From positions 1,177,599-1,241,598 of the forward strand of contig MU130477.1 in NCBI GenBank assembly GCA_015039465.1: 64,000 nt of DNA, in the 5' to 3' direction. Origin of the DNA: Phlegmacium glaucopus (Eukaryota; Basidiomycota; Agaricomycetes; Agaricales; Cortinariaceae). Each line of letters begins with the position of its first letter. Position 1 is the stretch's first letter. The notes below the pieces were generated by a model, which worked only from the letters and a program-made list of their open reading frames with translations, searched no databases and was not told where the DNA came from. A program made the translations under genes and the position numbers. Below, piece after piece: positions 45,784 through 57,300 of the stretch.

Positions 45784-47501
45784 CTAAGGCTCGTACATAA
45801 CCAGGAATGATGGCCTGATAGCATCGTTGTCGTAGACTACCAGCTCGTCGTATTTCAGACTCCCTCCTTTCTCGGCCAAGACCTTTATAGGAAATTGATG
45901 AGGAAAGTAAATCAATCCGGTGCCATTGAAAACTCACTGAATCATAGCCAGCTGGTGGTGATGTCAAGGACGTGTCGTCTTGAAGCAATTTGCGACCTTT
46001 ACCGACAACTACTTTGTTGAGCAGAATTGCTTTTAGTTGAGATTGGCAGTCATTATGAGAGTAGTCATCGGATCTAGAATCGATTGTAAAAAAAATTATA
46101 AAGCGTAAAAGTACACAACAACAGACTTTGAGGAGGTCGATGATGTGTAGATTCCTCTCCCGAATCTGCCATTTTGTTTATGGTTTAATCGAAAATAATG
46201 ACAGGTAGTACGCACCTTCCCCAGCCCGTCTTCTTTCCCCACAAAGATATGTCAAAAGAGGTACGCATGATGCAGCACAGGGAACAGGTCGGCGCTGAAC
46301 AAAACTGAGTGTGTCCCTTGTCACCTATATTGCAAATACGACGCGTTCCATGCCAACGACGGTTCTCATTTCCTGCAGATCGACCTGTGCTTACGAACTG
46401 CCCTCGGCTTTCCACTGCAGCTCTAAAGATGTTGGGAAATTCTCAGAATTCTTTGTTCATAATCAAGGAATTTAACGAGTTGCATGCTTACTTATAAGCG
46501 TCGTAGGCTAAAGATGCTTTGGGTACTACGATCTTGTACACGCGCCGGACAGGTGGGCATGTGGTTCCTGCGTGTCTCCACGAGGCCTTGAACTGTTCGG
46601 CCACTGTACGTCATGAAACAGTTTGTTAGGATTCCAGGATTTTGGACCATGTGATGAGAAACAGACCGCTTTTGAAAGTGACATGTCCGAACGGAACCTC
46701 TAGAATCATCGGGCCCTCGTTCTCGGCATCATCTATACAGGTTTGACTACAGAAGTGGGAATTTGACCTCTTTGGCGCTTGGAGACACATGAGGCAGAGC
46801 GTCTCTCTTAATCTAGAATCCCAACAATGACAACTTTTACAAAGTGAAAAATGATAACAGGGAACAATACTAACAATTTGTGCGCCATTGAACAATACAA
46901 GTTGTAATCTAGTCCTGGTCCATTTCCGGTCCGGGGAGGATTCTGGCATCCAGGGGCTTGACAGACAGCTAAGAACAACTAGGTGTAAGCAATATGATAC
47001 GGACTGGAGAAGAAAGAATGAAACCTTGTCCGTTAGCTTTCGTTGTAGGCTTCCTTTGCAGCGGACGGTTTGCACTCTTCGCACTCTTCGCGCATGTTTT
47101 GCTGCAGAAATCGTGTGTCCTCGTTCCATCTGAGTACTTAGGGTTGTTATGACAGAACTAGGATCGGGGAGATGTAGTGAAAATATAATTCTCATCATGA
47201 ACAGAGGCTCAACGTACATCGCAATTCCCGGCAGTACTACCAACAGCCTGAGCAGCAGAAGTTGCGTTCGAGCCGCCCACATTGACGGAAGCCCTCTCGT
47301 TCGCACATGTTTTGCCGCAGAACGGATGTATCTTGGTTCCATCAGAGTGCTTTGGACGCAGTTGACAAACCTATGTTGTGAAGATTAAAGTCATGGTTCA
47401 AACACCCCCGGACCGATGATGATTGAGGTACTGACCTCACATAAGTCAAAATGAATATGGATATAATCCTTATCTACGATCCGATGAGAGGCCATATCCA
47501 T
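45784..47501 (-). CDS. Zinc-module and PARP-fold protein A
   Basis: Ten exons: 47501..47436, 47370..47218, 47157..47025, 46968..46875, 46812..46667, 46603..46492, 46422..46216, 46165..46127, 46073..45938 and 45882..45784. Introns are 49-68 nt; 394 residues, no lesion. The N-terminal half holds several Cys clusters of treble-clef style: CEVCQLRPKHSDGTK then FCGKTC, CDFCHNNPKYSDGTR then FCSKTC, CQAPGC then YCSMAHK, and CLMCLQAPKR then FCSQTC. The C-terminal half is a PARP-like ADP-ribosyltransferase fold: NRRWHGT (H259), GRGIYTSST (Y310) and KYDELVVYD (E375), i.e. an H-Y-E triad, with a family insert (GDKGHTQFCSAPTCSLCCIM). NAD-dependent ADP-ribosylation is predicted; the target is unknown. Head-to-head with a relative at 47692. 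Confidence 0.8.
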
Positions 47502-47691
47502 GGAACAGTTGGCTCTCTGGGAGTTGCCAGTAAATATTTACGGAGAAAGAGAAAATGAGAAAGAACAGCCTTGAGATTTCAAGACCAATTGGCGCCCGGC
47601 AGGATTGATTGATGACAGGTGGCGTGTCACTGTTCATGGTACGGATCTTGATATCAACTCTTATCTGCTGTCTTCCCATTCCGAACGAACC
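47502..47691. promoter_or_regulatory. Shared divergent promoter of the PARP-fold pair
   Basis: Only 190 bp separate the two start codons, which face away from each other. Both genes must be driven from this segment or from overlapping 5' regions. No TATA box is obvious. Confidence 0.6.
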
Positions 47692-48938
47692 ATGGCCTCA
47701 ATTGTGAAAAACGTCGTCCACTTGGGATCCCATTCTCAGCAACAGAAATATTCGGTTCAGGTAGACCTATGCGTGGTATTTCGTTTTACAGTCTTCTTCA
47801 ATAATCGATGTTTGATTTTATGCAAAGATTTGTGGCAAAAAGCCAAAATTTGTTGACAAAGGCTTCAAGCATCCGTACTGTAGTAGGAGCTGTGCACGGA
47901 ACGGACAAGGACCCAGTCCGGCCGCTTGTGTATTTCGTGGATGTCGTGCGACAGGCAAACCTGCGTTTGCTAATTTCTGTTCAGACACACACGCCAGGTA
48001 TATTATGTCCATCCTTATCACCCGCAAGCAATTTAGGTCAAGCTTTCCTCCGCAGGGAAGGAGTACTTCAGGGACAGGTAGAGGGATGTGAGCTATGTGG
48101 CATGCAGCCACGCATTGTGGGCACGATGTGCATTACTTGTGATCGTCTGGTTTGTGCGGGGCCACGACTGAAAGAACTAAATCCAGATGGAGCGATTTCC
48201 AAGAACCGTAAGCTTCCTGCTATTTCTCTCCATTGGCTACATCGTTCTGATAAGTTAGCAACAGTTCGCGCCCAATTTCTTCGTGAATGGGACTCACCGA
48301 GGGATACTCCATCATTTGCAAAGGTTTATGAAATTATAAATCCCCGTGACGTTCATAATCAGCACGAACGGTACAGGTGAGTAGCCTGGACAAAATTTGA
48401 CACTGGAAACAGACTGAATAGTAAATGTAGATCCTCATATCCAACAGTCGAAAGGATTCGCAGTTACCATAGTTCTCAGTGCATTTGTGATTTAGGACAT
48501 AAAGGGCCGACTCTGTGCAATTTCAAATCGTGTGGGATCTGTTTGATAGTCAAGTCGTCCTTCAAATCATTCGCCTTCGGGGCTGCCAGTAACCACGGAC
48601 GGTGGGCAGAGAATTGTAATTTGTTGGCTGTAACGAAATGCTGACCGGTGTTGTCCTAGGTTCGGAGATGGAATCTATTCCTATCGAAATCCGGCTCTCG
48701 CTGATCAACACGCGACATCTTGCACTTCGTCTCCATATCGTGTCATGACAGCCTGTGATGCGTTGGTCGAGCGATCACAATGTACGGTTAACAAGGTCCG
48801 TCCTATTTGGTTTGCTATTAGTTGATCAGACGATTGAAACAGTCATCACAGTTCACTGAAGAAGAATCGCTCTTCGTTCCATGTTCAGATGCCATCCTGC
48901 CTGTATATGTCTTCATGTATACTAAATCGAGTTCATGA
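47692..48938 (+). CDS. Zinc-module and PARP-fold protein B
   Basis: Seven exons: 47692..47760, 47828..47997, 48056..48207, 48265..48376, 48431..48601, 48660..48795 and 48843..48938; 301 residues, no lesion. It is shorter than its neighbour: Cys clusters ICGKKPKFVDKGFKHPYC, CVFRGCRATGKP then FCSDTH, and CELCGMQPRI then CITCDRLVC. A PARP-like core follows with RSYHSSQC (H181), FGDGIYSYR (Y231) and a C-terminal SDAILPVYVFMY strand. The position matching the catalytic Glu of protein A reads EEESLF, so the Glu may be shifted or replaced by Ser. The insert CDLGHKGPTLCNFKSCGICL matches the family. An ATG at 47605 is an alternative start. Confidence 0.78.
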
Positions 48939-49328
48939 AAGACGTGACTTCCCGTCTCGTTAATAATTAAATTATTACTGGACATGTACATTTGGCCTGT
49001 TACGATACAGAGGTGTCTTAAACAAAGTTACCACTAGAGATTTCAACTTGGATCTGGTTCTCTGAGGAATATCCCCATATACAATAAGGAACACAGGTCG
49101 TATACATCAGCAAATTCAGGAATTTCCCATAGATCGTCACAGTCATGTCACCCAAACTCATAGTTTCCCATAGATAGTCACAGTCATGTTATGGTTTCTC
49201 ATAGTCACATCACTCAATTTATAGTCGGTTATAGTTCCATAGCATCCATGCCATGCTTGCTAGTGCTGTCCAGCATTACTTTGTTACCCTATCACACTAC
49301 TCACAGCTTTGTCACATGGTGACAATGT
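48939..49328. other. Intergenic with short imperfect repeats
   Basis: The phrase CATAGATMGTCACAGTCATG occurs twice (about 49129 and 49162) with further degenerate copies. No gene. Confidence 0.45.
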
Positions 49329-50486
49329 TAGTGTTGCCAACAGCTAAGCCGATCAATTTCAAATATTTTACTTTGTAGCCTCAAATAAATTAGTGAAAAT
49401 TCTGAATATATTTGAGTGACTAGATATTTCTGAAAGCTGATGGGTCTCCTGCAAGCACTAAGCAGGGAATGTAACTGGTGTAAAGATATCTGACTGGCTA
49501 CAAAATGTAGGGATGCTGAAGTTTGGTTCAGTTTGGTTTGGGACCCATTTTCTCAGAACCAGAACCAGAACCACTTAGGAAAACCAGAACCAGAACCAGA
49601 ACCAGAACTGAACCAACAGAACCGGTTCTCTTGGTTTGGTTCTGGTTCAGAACCAGTTTGAACCATAAGAACCAGTTAAAAATACACTTTTGTTAGGATA
49701 TCACCAATTAGACAAGAAATTCTCATTTTAAATTTTATTTTCTAAAATTACATCCTATTTCTTAGAAATAAGTATATCTTAAAATTTAAGGCCAGAAGTT
49801 TGTAGTATTGGTGTTATAACTATGACATCACTAAAAGTAAACATGAAAAGAAAAAATACTACTAAATCATTTTGCCAACTAGTGACAACTTTGAATTGGA
49901 TTCTTGCAATAGGAGTATATTAATATTAATAAAACCTGAAGTTATAAAGTAAATGAGACATATTATTGATTATGTACTATGCCAGACCAAAAAATGATGT
50001 ACTTCTGATTGGAAATATACTGTGTTGGTGACTTGAATAAATATTTTCATTACAGATACAGGTACATTGTGCCATTTAACCTGTAAAATAATGCAAATAA
50101 GTAAATATATTACTTAAATGTTTGCCTTGGGATATAGTGGTTCAGAATGGTTTGAACTGGTTCAGAACCGGTTCTCAGATTTCTGGCCAATCAAGAACCA
50201 GAACCAGAACCAAACCAGATACTTGGTTTGGTTCAGTTGGTTCTGGTTCTTGGACTGGTTCAGAACTGAACTTCGGCATCCCTAACAAAATGGCTCAAAA
50301 AATGAGTCATTTTGTAGCCAGTCAAATATTTCTGAATGGGCTTATTGGATTGCTTAGCGTTCACAGGAGACTCATTGGCTTTCAGAGATATCTAGTCCCT
50401 GGAATATTTTCAGAATTTTCACTAATTTATTTGAGGCTACAACATAAAATATTTGAAATTGATCGGCTTAGCTGTTGGCATCACTA
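49329..50486. mobile_element. Foldback element with about 180-bp inverted arms
   Basis: The left arm (TAGTGTTGCCAACAGCTAAG onward, about 49329-49507) is the inverted complement of the right arm (about 50293-50486), with indels. Removing the MITE between them leaves about 370 bp of nearly pure palindrome. GGTGACA occurs at both outer flanks, a possible imperfect target duplication. No ORF. Confidence 0.75.
49508..50284. mobile_element. hAT-like MITE with GGTTC/GAACC subterminal arrays
   Basis: A 777-bp element beginning TAGGGATGCTGAAGTTTGG and ending with the inverted complement (...CTTCGGCATCCCTA), flanked by the perfect 8-bp duplication ACAAAATG (49500-49507 and 50285-50292). Subterminal arrays consist of AACCAG/GGTTCT words. 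It inserted into the loop region of the foldback element. The termini resemble those of the MITE at 26358. Confidence 0.88.
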
Positions 50487-50740
50487 GGTGACATAGATAA
50501 TATTTTTTCATTAAGTTAAATAAACCAGTCCTAAACAAAGTCTGTGCATGACAAAAAATTACTAAACATTCAACTTCAATGTTTCAACCTCACCACACCA
50601 CCATGCAATGACAACCACCCTCATGTCACCTGCTAACAACCATGTCAATGGCCACAATGATGACATCAACATGTCAACAAGGAGGACAAATGACACTGGC
50701 TACTACCACTACCCAAGGACCAAGCAATGACAATGACAAC
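50487..50740. other. Short flank before the chromovirus
   Basis: CA-rich sequence without a gene. It should contain the left target-site flank of the LTR element, but the right flank is lost, so no duplication can be checked. Confidence 0.4.
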
Positions 50741-50995
50741 TGTTATGAACATCTGGTATGCTCACGGCCCTCCTTATTCTTTTCTTCCTTTCTCCCTATC
50801 ATTCCTTTACACCATCATTCCCCAACCTACCCTTTGCCCAAAACCCTGTACTATATATATCTATCACTCCCGTTCTCCTTATCTCTGACTCGTACCGATA
50901 TCTCTGACTCGACTCTCTAGTATATAAGGGCCATACCCATAGCTACAATCCTTAGTTTAGACCTTCTGTATTCCCTACATATAGTCGCCATAACA
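50741..50995 (+). repeat. 5' LTR of the chromovirus
   Basis: Begins TGTTATGAAC and ends CGCCATAACA, so it is bounded by the inverted ends TGTTATG/CATAACA. TATATAA at 50921-50927 is a TATA box. Most of it aligns with 61997-62257. Confidence 0.85.
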
Positions 50996-51007
50996 AAGGT
51001 CTAAACT
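50954..51007 (+). promoter_or_regulatory. Predicted transcript start and self-priming binding site
   Basis: AGTTTAGACCTT at 50954-50965, 33 bp after the TATA box, is perfectly complementary over 12 nt to AAGGTCTAAACT at 50996-51007, the first bases after the LTR. This is the arrangement of Tf1/sushi-type self-priming, where the 5' end of the transcript folds back to prime reverse transcription instead of a tRNA. Confidence 0.7.
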
Positions 51008-51289
51008 ACTCTTGCATCCACTTCTCTAAGCGCAGATGAACCTTACCCTCTGGAGCCCATTAAAACACGCACTAGCCAACACACTAGCCAACAACCCCAA
51101 ACTTGTGTGGTCGCCTATACCACTGGAGTCATAAGAAGATTGTGTGGTTGCCAATACCAACGGATCCCAGGAAGATAACACACCACGACATCACAGGGCA
51201 AATACAAAGCCCCTACCAAGTCATCATCATACTGGAAGTAGTCAATGCAACACTGACAACAAAGAACCTCTTGAAGAAAACCTTCACAA

Positions 51290-52297
51290 GCCTGCATCAG
51301 GAAAAATGATTTTGGCCCTAGGTAGCCTTGGGTAATTTGTTAGTATCACATCACTACTCAGGACATCCCAGGACACCCCAGGACACCCCAGGACACCCCA
51401 GGACATCCTAGAGCAGCACAGGTAAAATTTGAGTGTTACACACTTATCCAAGGACACCTCAGGACAACCTAGGACAGCATAGATAAAGTTTTGACTGTCA
51501 CCCATTTTCTCAGGACACCTTTAGTGTATCCTGGTGCATTGACCATCTGGATTAAATCACATCAGGAGGCCCTGGGAGTCCCTTAGAATTTATGAATTTT
51601 GCTAGAAAATCTTTAACCGCCGTGTCCAGGAAAGTATTTTGCAGTTTTCTCAATAAGGAGAGCTGCTATTAATATAATTTAAACATATTCGGGTCCTAAA
51701 ACAATTCTCTACCATCTTTAAAAAATTTCCTTTTTTGGAATTTATGTAATCTACCCTGACCCCATATGCTTGAAATTATGCTTATCTGTGATCATGTGAC
51801 CAATGGTCTGTGCACCATCCAAAAGATATATAAACCACCCACAATTTTGTTTTCTTATTTCCTACTGCCCCAGTATTATACTAATATATTTATGTATCAC
51901 TATTTTATTATTATTTTATTACTAGTATATATGATGTTTAGAATAATTGAATATAATTTTATTATTATTATTATTATTCTGTTGTGTGGGACCACTCAAA
52001 TATCTGGTTTATATATGTTTTCTAGCATCAGATCCAAAGGGACTAAGGCTGCCTCAGGATGCTCTCAGGTTGCCTCAGGATGCTCTCAGGTTGCCTCAGG
52101 TTGCCTCAGGACGCTCTCAGGTTGCCTCAGGGCGCTCTCAGGTTGCCTCAGGTTGCCCCAGGACAGCCTAAGACTTTTCATACATAGGTAACTTGCACCC
52201 CAGGGCAACCTCTTGACCTGAGCGCCCTGAGCTGCCTGGGGCACCCCAGGACATTTCAGGACAGCCTAGGGCAGAAGTCATTTTTCCTGATGCAAGC
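51290..52297. mobile_element. TIR element with AGGACACCCC and CTCAGGTTGC arrays
   Basis: The left end GCCTGCATCAGGAAAAATGA and the right end (inverse GCTTGCATCAGGAAAAATGA) are inverted repeats extending to CCCTAGG. The left subterminal region has tandem AGGACACCCC units (51359-51415); the right has CTCAGGTTGCCTCAGGATG-type units (52050-52165). The internal part includes the repeat core 51921-52048. It sits in the chromovirus leader. No clear target duplication was found. No transposase. Confidence 0.7.
51921..52048 (+). repeat. Dispersed repeat core, copy B
   Basis: Counterpart of 29261-29385 (ATATATGATGTTTAGAATAA through TTTCTAGCATCAGATCCA). In this copy it abuts the right-hand CTCAGGTTGC array. 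Confidence 0.6.
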
Positions 52298-53508
52298 ATA
52301 TGAGCCACAGCTCTACAACACAGCCAAGACAAGAATGAGTAGGAAGAACCTATTGACCAACCGCAGCAGACCAGTCCCTCAGCCATCACCAACCCCTCAG
52401 CCTTCTACCTCAGGAAAAGTCAAAACCCCAGCATACACACCACCTGTCGCTCCCTCCCCATTCCAAACATCCACTCCATTACCACCCACTTCCTTCGGAC
52501 CTGAGACCCCTGTTCAAAAACCAAAACATGACTGGGACATCACAAGTGGTAATGAAGACGACGACGACATGTCTAAAGAAGTACGCATCAACCCCCCACA
52601 GCCATACCACAGAGATTGAGATGGACTCCTGTCCTTCCTTCAGGACTGTTGAGTATACCTCTCTCTCAATGACAAGATCTACAACTCTGACAGCAAACAA
52701 ATCATATTTGTCCTCTCATTCCTCACTGGCGGAACTGCTAAAACCTGGAAAGAAGCCCTTCCTCAATGAATGTCTCACTACTAGTCCCCCAGACTTTGGG
52801 AAATATGTCGACTTCATCAAAAAACTTAAGGAATCATTCTCAGCCACCGATGCCAAAGGAGAAGCCAGAAGCCAACTATGCCAACTCAGACAAGGTGCCA
52901 ACCCAGCAGACGATTACATCACACAATTCTGAATCCTCGCTGGACGATCAAAGATTAAAGATGACAAAACTCTCATCAATTATTTTTTGGAAGGAATCCA
53001 CACCTCTCTCCTTCAGAAAATTTACAGACTTGAGAACATCCCCACAACTATCAAGGATTGGTATGTTAAAGCCTCTCGATTTGACCTTCAGTACAAATGA
53101 TGCAAGGAAATAACTCAGTGAAAAACTGGAAGTGCCCCACAAGCCAAAAAGACTTACCCTGTGCCATGCTATGTTAATCATCATCATGATCCCAATGCTA
53201 TGGATATTGACACAACCGAGATTGACCGCCTTACTATAGAAGAATGTGAACAACACATGAAAGAATGAAGATGCTTCCACTGTCACAAGATAGGACACTT
53301 TGCATGCGAATGCCGTTCCAAGCAAAACAATGCTCCAAACACAAACTCGAACTATGTCAAACCAAACGACAGCAGTTACAAGAAATTCAACGGATTCAAG
53401 AAGACAGCTGCCACCGCCTGAGCCATGATACGCAACTTAGTTGAAGATATGGATACCAAAGAAAAGGAGAAGTTAATAGATGAAGTGGTCAAGGATCAGG
53501 ATTTTTAG
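52298..53508 (+). pseudogene. gag: Chromovirus gag, decayed
   Basis: A Pro/Ser-rich N terminus is followed by a capsid-like core (FLTGGTAKTWKEALPQ; YVDFIKKLKESFSATDA; RQGANPADDYITQF; LINYFLEGIHTSLLQ) and a CCHC knuckle CFHCHKIGHFACEC at 53272-53313. TGA stops interrupt at several points where relatives have Arg (for example in HRD*DGLL, FLQDC*VYL, ITQF*ILAG and HMKE*RCF). One frame change lies near 52760. Gag packages the element RNA. The true start may lie in the leader, upstream of the inserted TIR element. Confidence 0.8.
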
Positions 53509-53519
53509 GCAAGCACACA

Positions 53520-56500
53520 GTTTCAATGTCTGTGTCGTTGATGATTTCTTCTGTATTAGTAGCCAAAATGGGAAAGCAATCTATGATCTTACAGACCCCC
53601 ATTACGTGCAAAACTGAGAAAGAGAACAAAATTGTTGATGCCTGAATTCTTATGGATACTGGAGCTGGAGGACTTTTCATGAATGCCAGCTTTGCCAAAC
53701 GACACCAAGTACTTTTATACCCTCTCAATAAACCCATACTCCTCCAAAATGCAGATGGATCCCCAAACTCAAATGGGAAAATCATGCATTACACCTGGAT
53801 CAGATATCAACAAGGTGACAGTTGGATGATGGAACAACTTCACATTGTCACGATTGCAAGCACCGACATGATATTCAGACTCCCCTGGTTCCAAGCCCAT
53901 AACCCTCAAGTAGATTGGGAAACTGGATGAATGCACCTCCAATGGGAAAACACCAATTAGCCTTAAGTTACAACCAAAGAAACCAACAACAATTACAGGA
54001 AACACGAGACGCCCATACTACCACTTTGAATAGGATGGAAATCAATGAAGAATCAAAGAAAAAGGAAGAAGAGACACAATACAACAAAGTAGAAGAAGAA
54101 ACAGAGAAGACAATAGAGAAATGGGAAGAGAAGAAAGAAGAAGAAAGAACCTCAATGAAGCGATTCCCCAGACTGGAGAAAAAGAGAACAAGTCACCCAA
54201 ATCCTCGAAACTCCAACTCTTCCAAAAGCCACAATAGAAGAAGTTGAAGATGAGGAATTTCCCCTCAATTCAACACTCCTAAAATTGGATAACAAAGACA
54301 AAACTATTGAACTTAACCTTGATGACAGTGAAATTGAACTGGTCACTGCTTTTATCAACCATGTCACAGACAATGAACTTTGGGTCAACAAAACCAATGT
54401 CTCTACTGCCTTAGCAAGTGAGCAAAATGTGAAGAAAGATGAGAAAACTCTGGAAGAAATGATACCACCAGAACTTATGGATTATTGGCATATCTTCAAC
54501 AAAGAAACTGCAGAACAATTCCCTGGAGCCAGACCCTACAATCATGCCATCAATCTTAAAGACGACTTCATACCCCACAACTGCAAAGTTTACCCACTCA
54601 CACTACTGGAACAAATTGAATTGGACAAATTCCTTAGAGAGAACCTCGAAAAAGGCTACATACAACCATCTAAATCCCCAATGGCATCACCATTCTTCTT
54701 TGTCAACAAGAAAGACGGAAAAGTACGCCCTATGCAAGACTATCAAATGCTAAACAAAGGAACAGTCAAGAATACCTATCCACTCCCCCTTATATCCAAA
54801 CTCATTGACAAACTCAAAGGCACCAAATATTTCACCAAATTGGACATCTGATGGGGTTACAACAATGTACACATTTGAGACGGAGACCAATGGAAAGCGG
54901 CTTTCAAAACCAATAGAGGACTATTCAAACCCACAGTCATGTTCTTTGGACTCTGCAACTCCCCTGCCACATTTCAAGCAATGATGGACGATATATTCAT
55001 AATTGAAACTAGGGAAGGATGGATCATCTACATGGACGATATGTTCATATTCACCAAAATGATTGCCAATAACATCAAAAACACTTGCAGAATCTTACAA
55101 CGCCTCGCAGACAATGATCTCTACCTCAAACCAGAGAAATGCGCTTTCTGGAAAACAAAAGTGGAGTTCTTAGGACTGGTCATCGAAGAAAACAAACTCA
55201 CTATGGACCCTGCAAAACTTGCTGGAATTGCTGATTGGCCCTCACCCACCTCAGTAAAAGAAGTACGATCATTCCTAGGCTTTGGCAATTATTACCAACA
55301 TTTTATCCATGGATATGGCAATTTAACAAGACCTCTTAACAATCTACTTAAGAAGGACACAAAATTTGAATGGACACCCAAACAAAGCCAGGTTTTCAAA
55401 ACACTTGGAAAGAAATTTACCGAATCCCCAGTCCTCCGAATGCCCGACGCAACAAAACCCTTCAAACTCAAAATGGATGCCTCCAAATATGCCTCATGAG
55501 CAGTACTACGACAACAAGACAACAATGGAGACTGGCACCCTTGTGGATATTTATCCAAGTCATTCAATAACACAGAACAGAATTACAAAATTTATGACCA
55601 TGAACTACTAGCAATTATACGAGCTCTCAAGGAATGGCGACAATATTTGATGGGAAACCCACACCCAATCACCATACGCTCTGACCACAAAAACCTGACC
55701 TACTTCAAGACTGCTCAAAAGCTCAACTGACGACAGGCTTGATGGAGCCTCTTCCTGTCTGAATTCAACATCCATCTCACACATGTCCCTGGAACCCAGA
55801 TGATCCAATCTGATGCCCTTTCACGACATGCTGACCTTACTATTGGAATGGAAAACGACAACAAAGACCGCACTTTACTCCCTGACAACCTCTTTGTTCA
55901 TGCCATTGACATGGAACTCCAAAACCTTATAACCTCTACAAAGGAAATGGATGATGTCATTAAAACTGCGCTACAAGCACTCCTCCATGGTGGACCCCTC
56001 CCTATGCGCTCTGCCCTTAGTGACTGGTGAACCGACAGCGACCTGGTTTTCTACAAAGACCGCTGCTATGTTCCTGACAACATGAATTTACACCGAGAAA
56101 TTGTTCACAAACATCACAACTCTATTCCTGCTGGACACCCTGGACACCTTGTTACTCAAAATCTGGTCCAACATGACTACTGGTGGCCCGGGATGGCTAC
56201 TTTTATTTGAAACTATGTTGATGGCTGGGCCATCTGTCAACAACATAAGATAAACTGATACCCTATTTCCCCGCCCCTGCAGCCCATTTGCTCCAAACAG
56301 CTCTGCCCCTTTTCTTTGATCACTATGGATTTCATCATGGATCTCCCTCCCTCCGACGGCTTTGACTCTATCATGGTCGTGGTTGACCATGGGTCTATGA
56401 AGGGGGTAATTCTAACTCCATGCCACAAAACAATTGATGCAAACAGAACCGCTTCCATTTTACCTGACTCACTCTACAAAAGATACAGACTACTGGACAA

Positions 56501-57300
56501 AGCTATCTCTGACTGCAGCCCTCAATTCGCTTCCCATGTATTTTGAGAACTAGGACAACTCCTCGGTATCAACCTAGTCATGAGTACAGCCCATCACCCA
56601 CAGACAGACGGAGCTACCAAATAATCCAATCAAGAGATTGAAGCTTATCTATCCATCTTCTGCACAAATAACCCTGACCAATGGCAACAATACCTCCCTA
56701 CCCTTGAATTCTCATACAACACCAAACCTCATGCTACACAGAAAGAATCTCCCTTATTCTTCCAAATGGGTTATAACCCAACTACTATCCCCACTGCATT
56801 TCCTAGAACCAACATCCCTGATACCCAAGAACGACTCCTTAATCTTTAAGAAGCTCAGAAAGAAGCCAACGTGGCCCATGAACTTGCATGACAAGTCATG
56901 ACTGAATGCATTACCCGAGGTTTCACCCCATTCAAGATAGGAGATAAGGTGTGGCTCGAGTCACGATACCTTAAACTACAATACAAAACCAAGAAAATGG
57001 CACCCAAGCAAGAAGGCCCCTTCAAAGTCATAGAAGTTCTAAATCCCCTCAGCTACTGCCTGGAACTACCTTGCTCCTGGAGAATTCACCCAGTTATTCA
57101 TATTATGCTACTTTCCCCCTACAAGACAAATGGAGTCTACGGCAATAACTTCCCACAACCACCTCCTGACCTTATTGAAGGCCAACCAGAGTACAAAGTT
57201 GAGTCAATAATCTCCCATAGAAGACAGGGAAGAGGATATGCCTTTCTTATAAAATGGAAAGGATATTCAACTGCAGAAAACACTTGGGAACCTGAATGAA
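53520..57300 (+). pseudogene. pol: Chromovirus pol (PR-RT-RH-IN-chromodomain), decayed
   Basis: Protease ILMDTGAGG at about 53649. RT from about 54420 ([28 protein letters not shown]; catalytic YMDDMFIF at about 55030). RNase H at about 55470-55810 ([18 protein letters not shown]). Integrase at about 56080-56900 with the HHCC region (first Cys apparently replaced by Trp in YVDGWAICQQHK) and a D-D-E core (TMDFIMDLPP, ISDCSPQFAS, NQEIEAYL). Chromodomain at about 57190-57300 (FLIKWKGYSTAENTWEPE). Nearly the whole is in one frame, interrupted by TGA (twice TAA) where Arg is expected. A frame change lies in the PR-RT linker near 54160. Changes such as SDC for SDR fit the same C-to-T bias. Confidence 0.88.
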
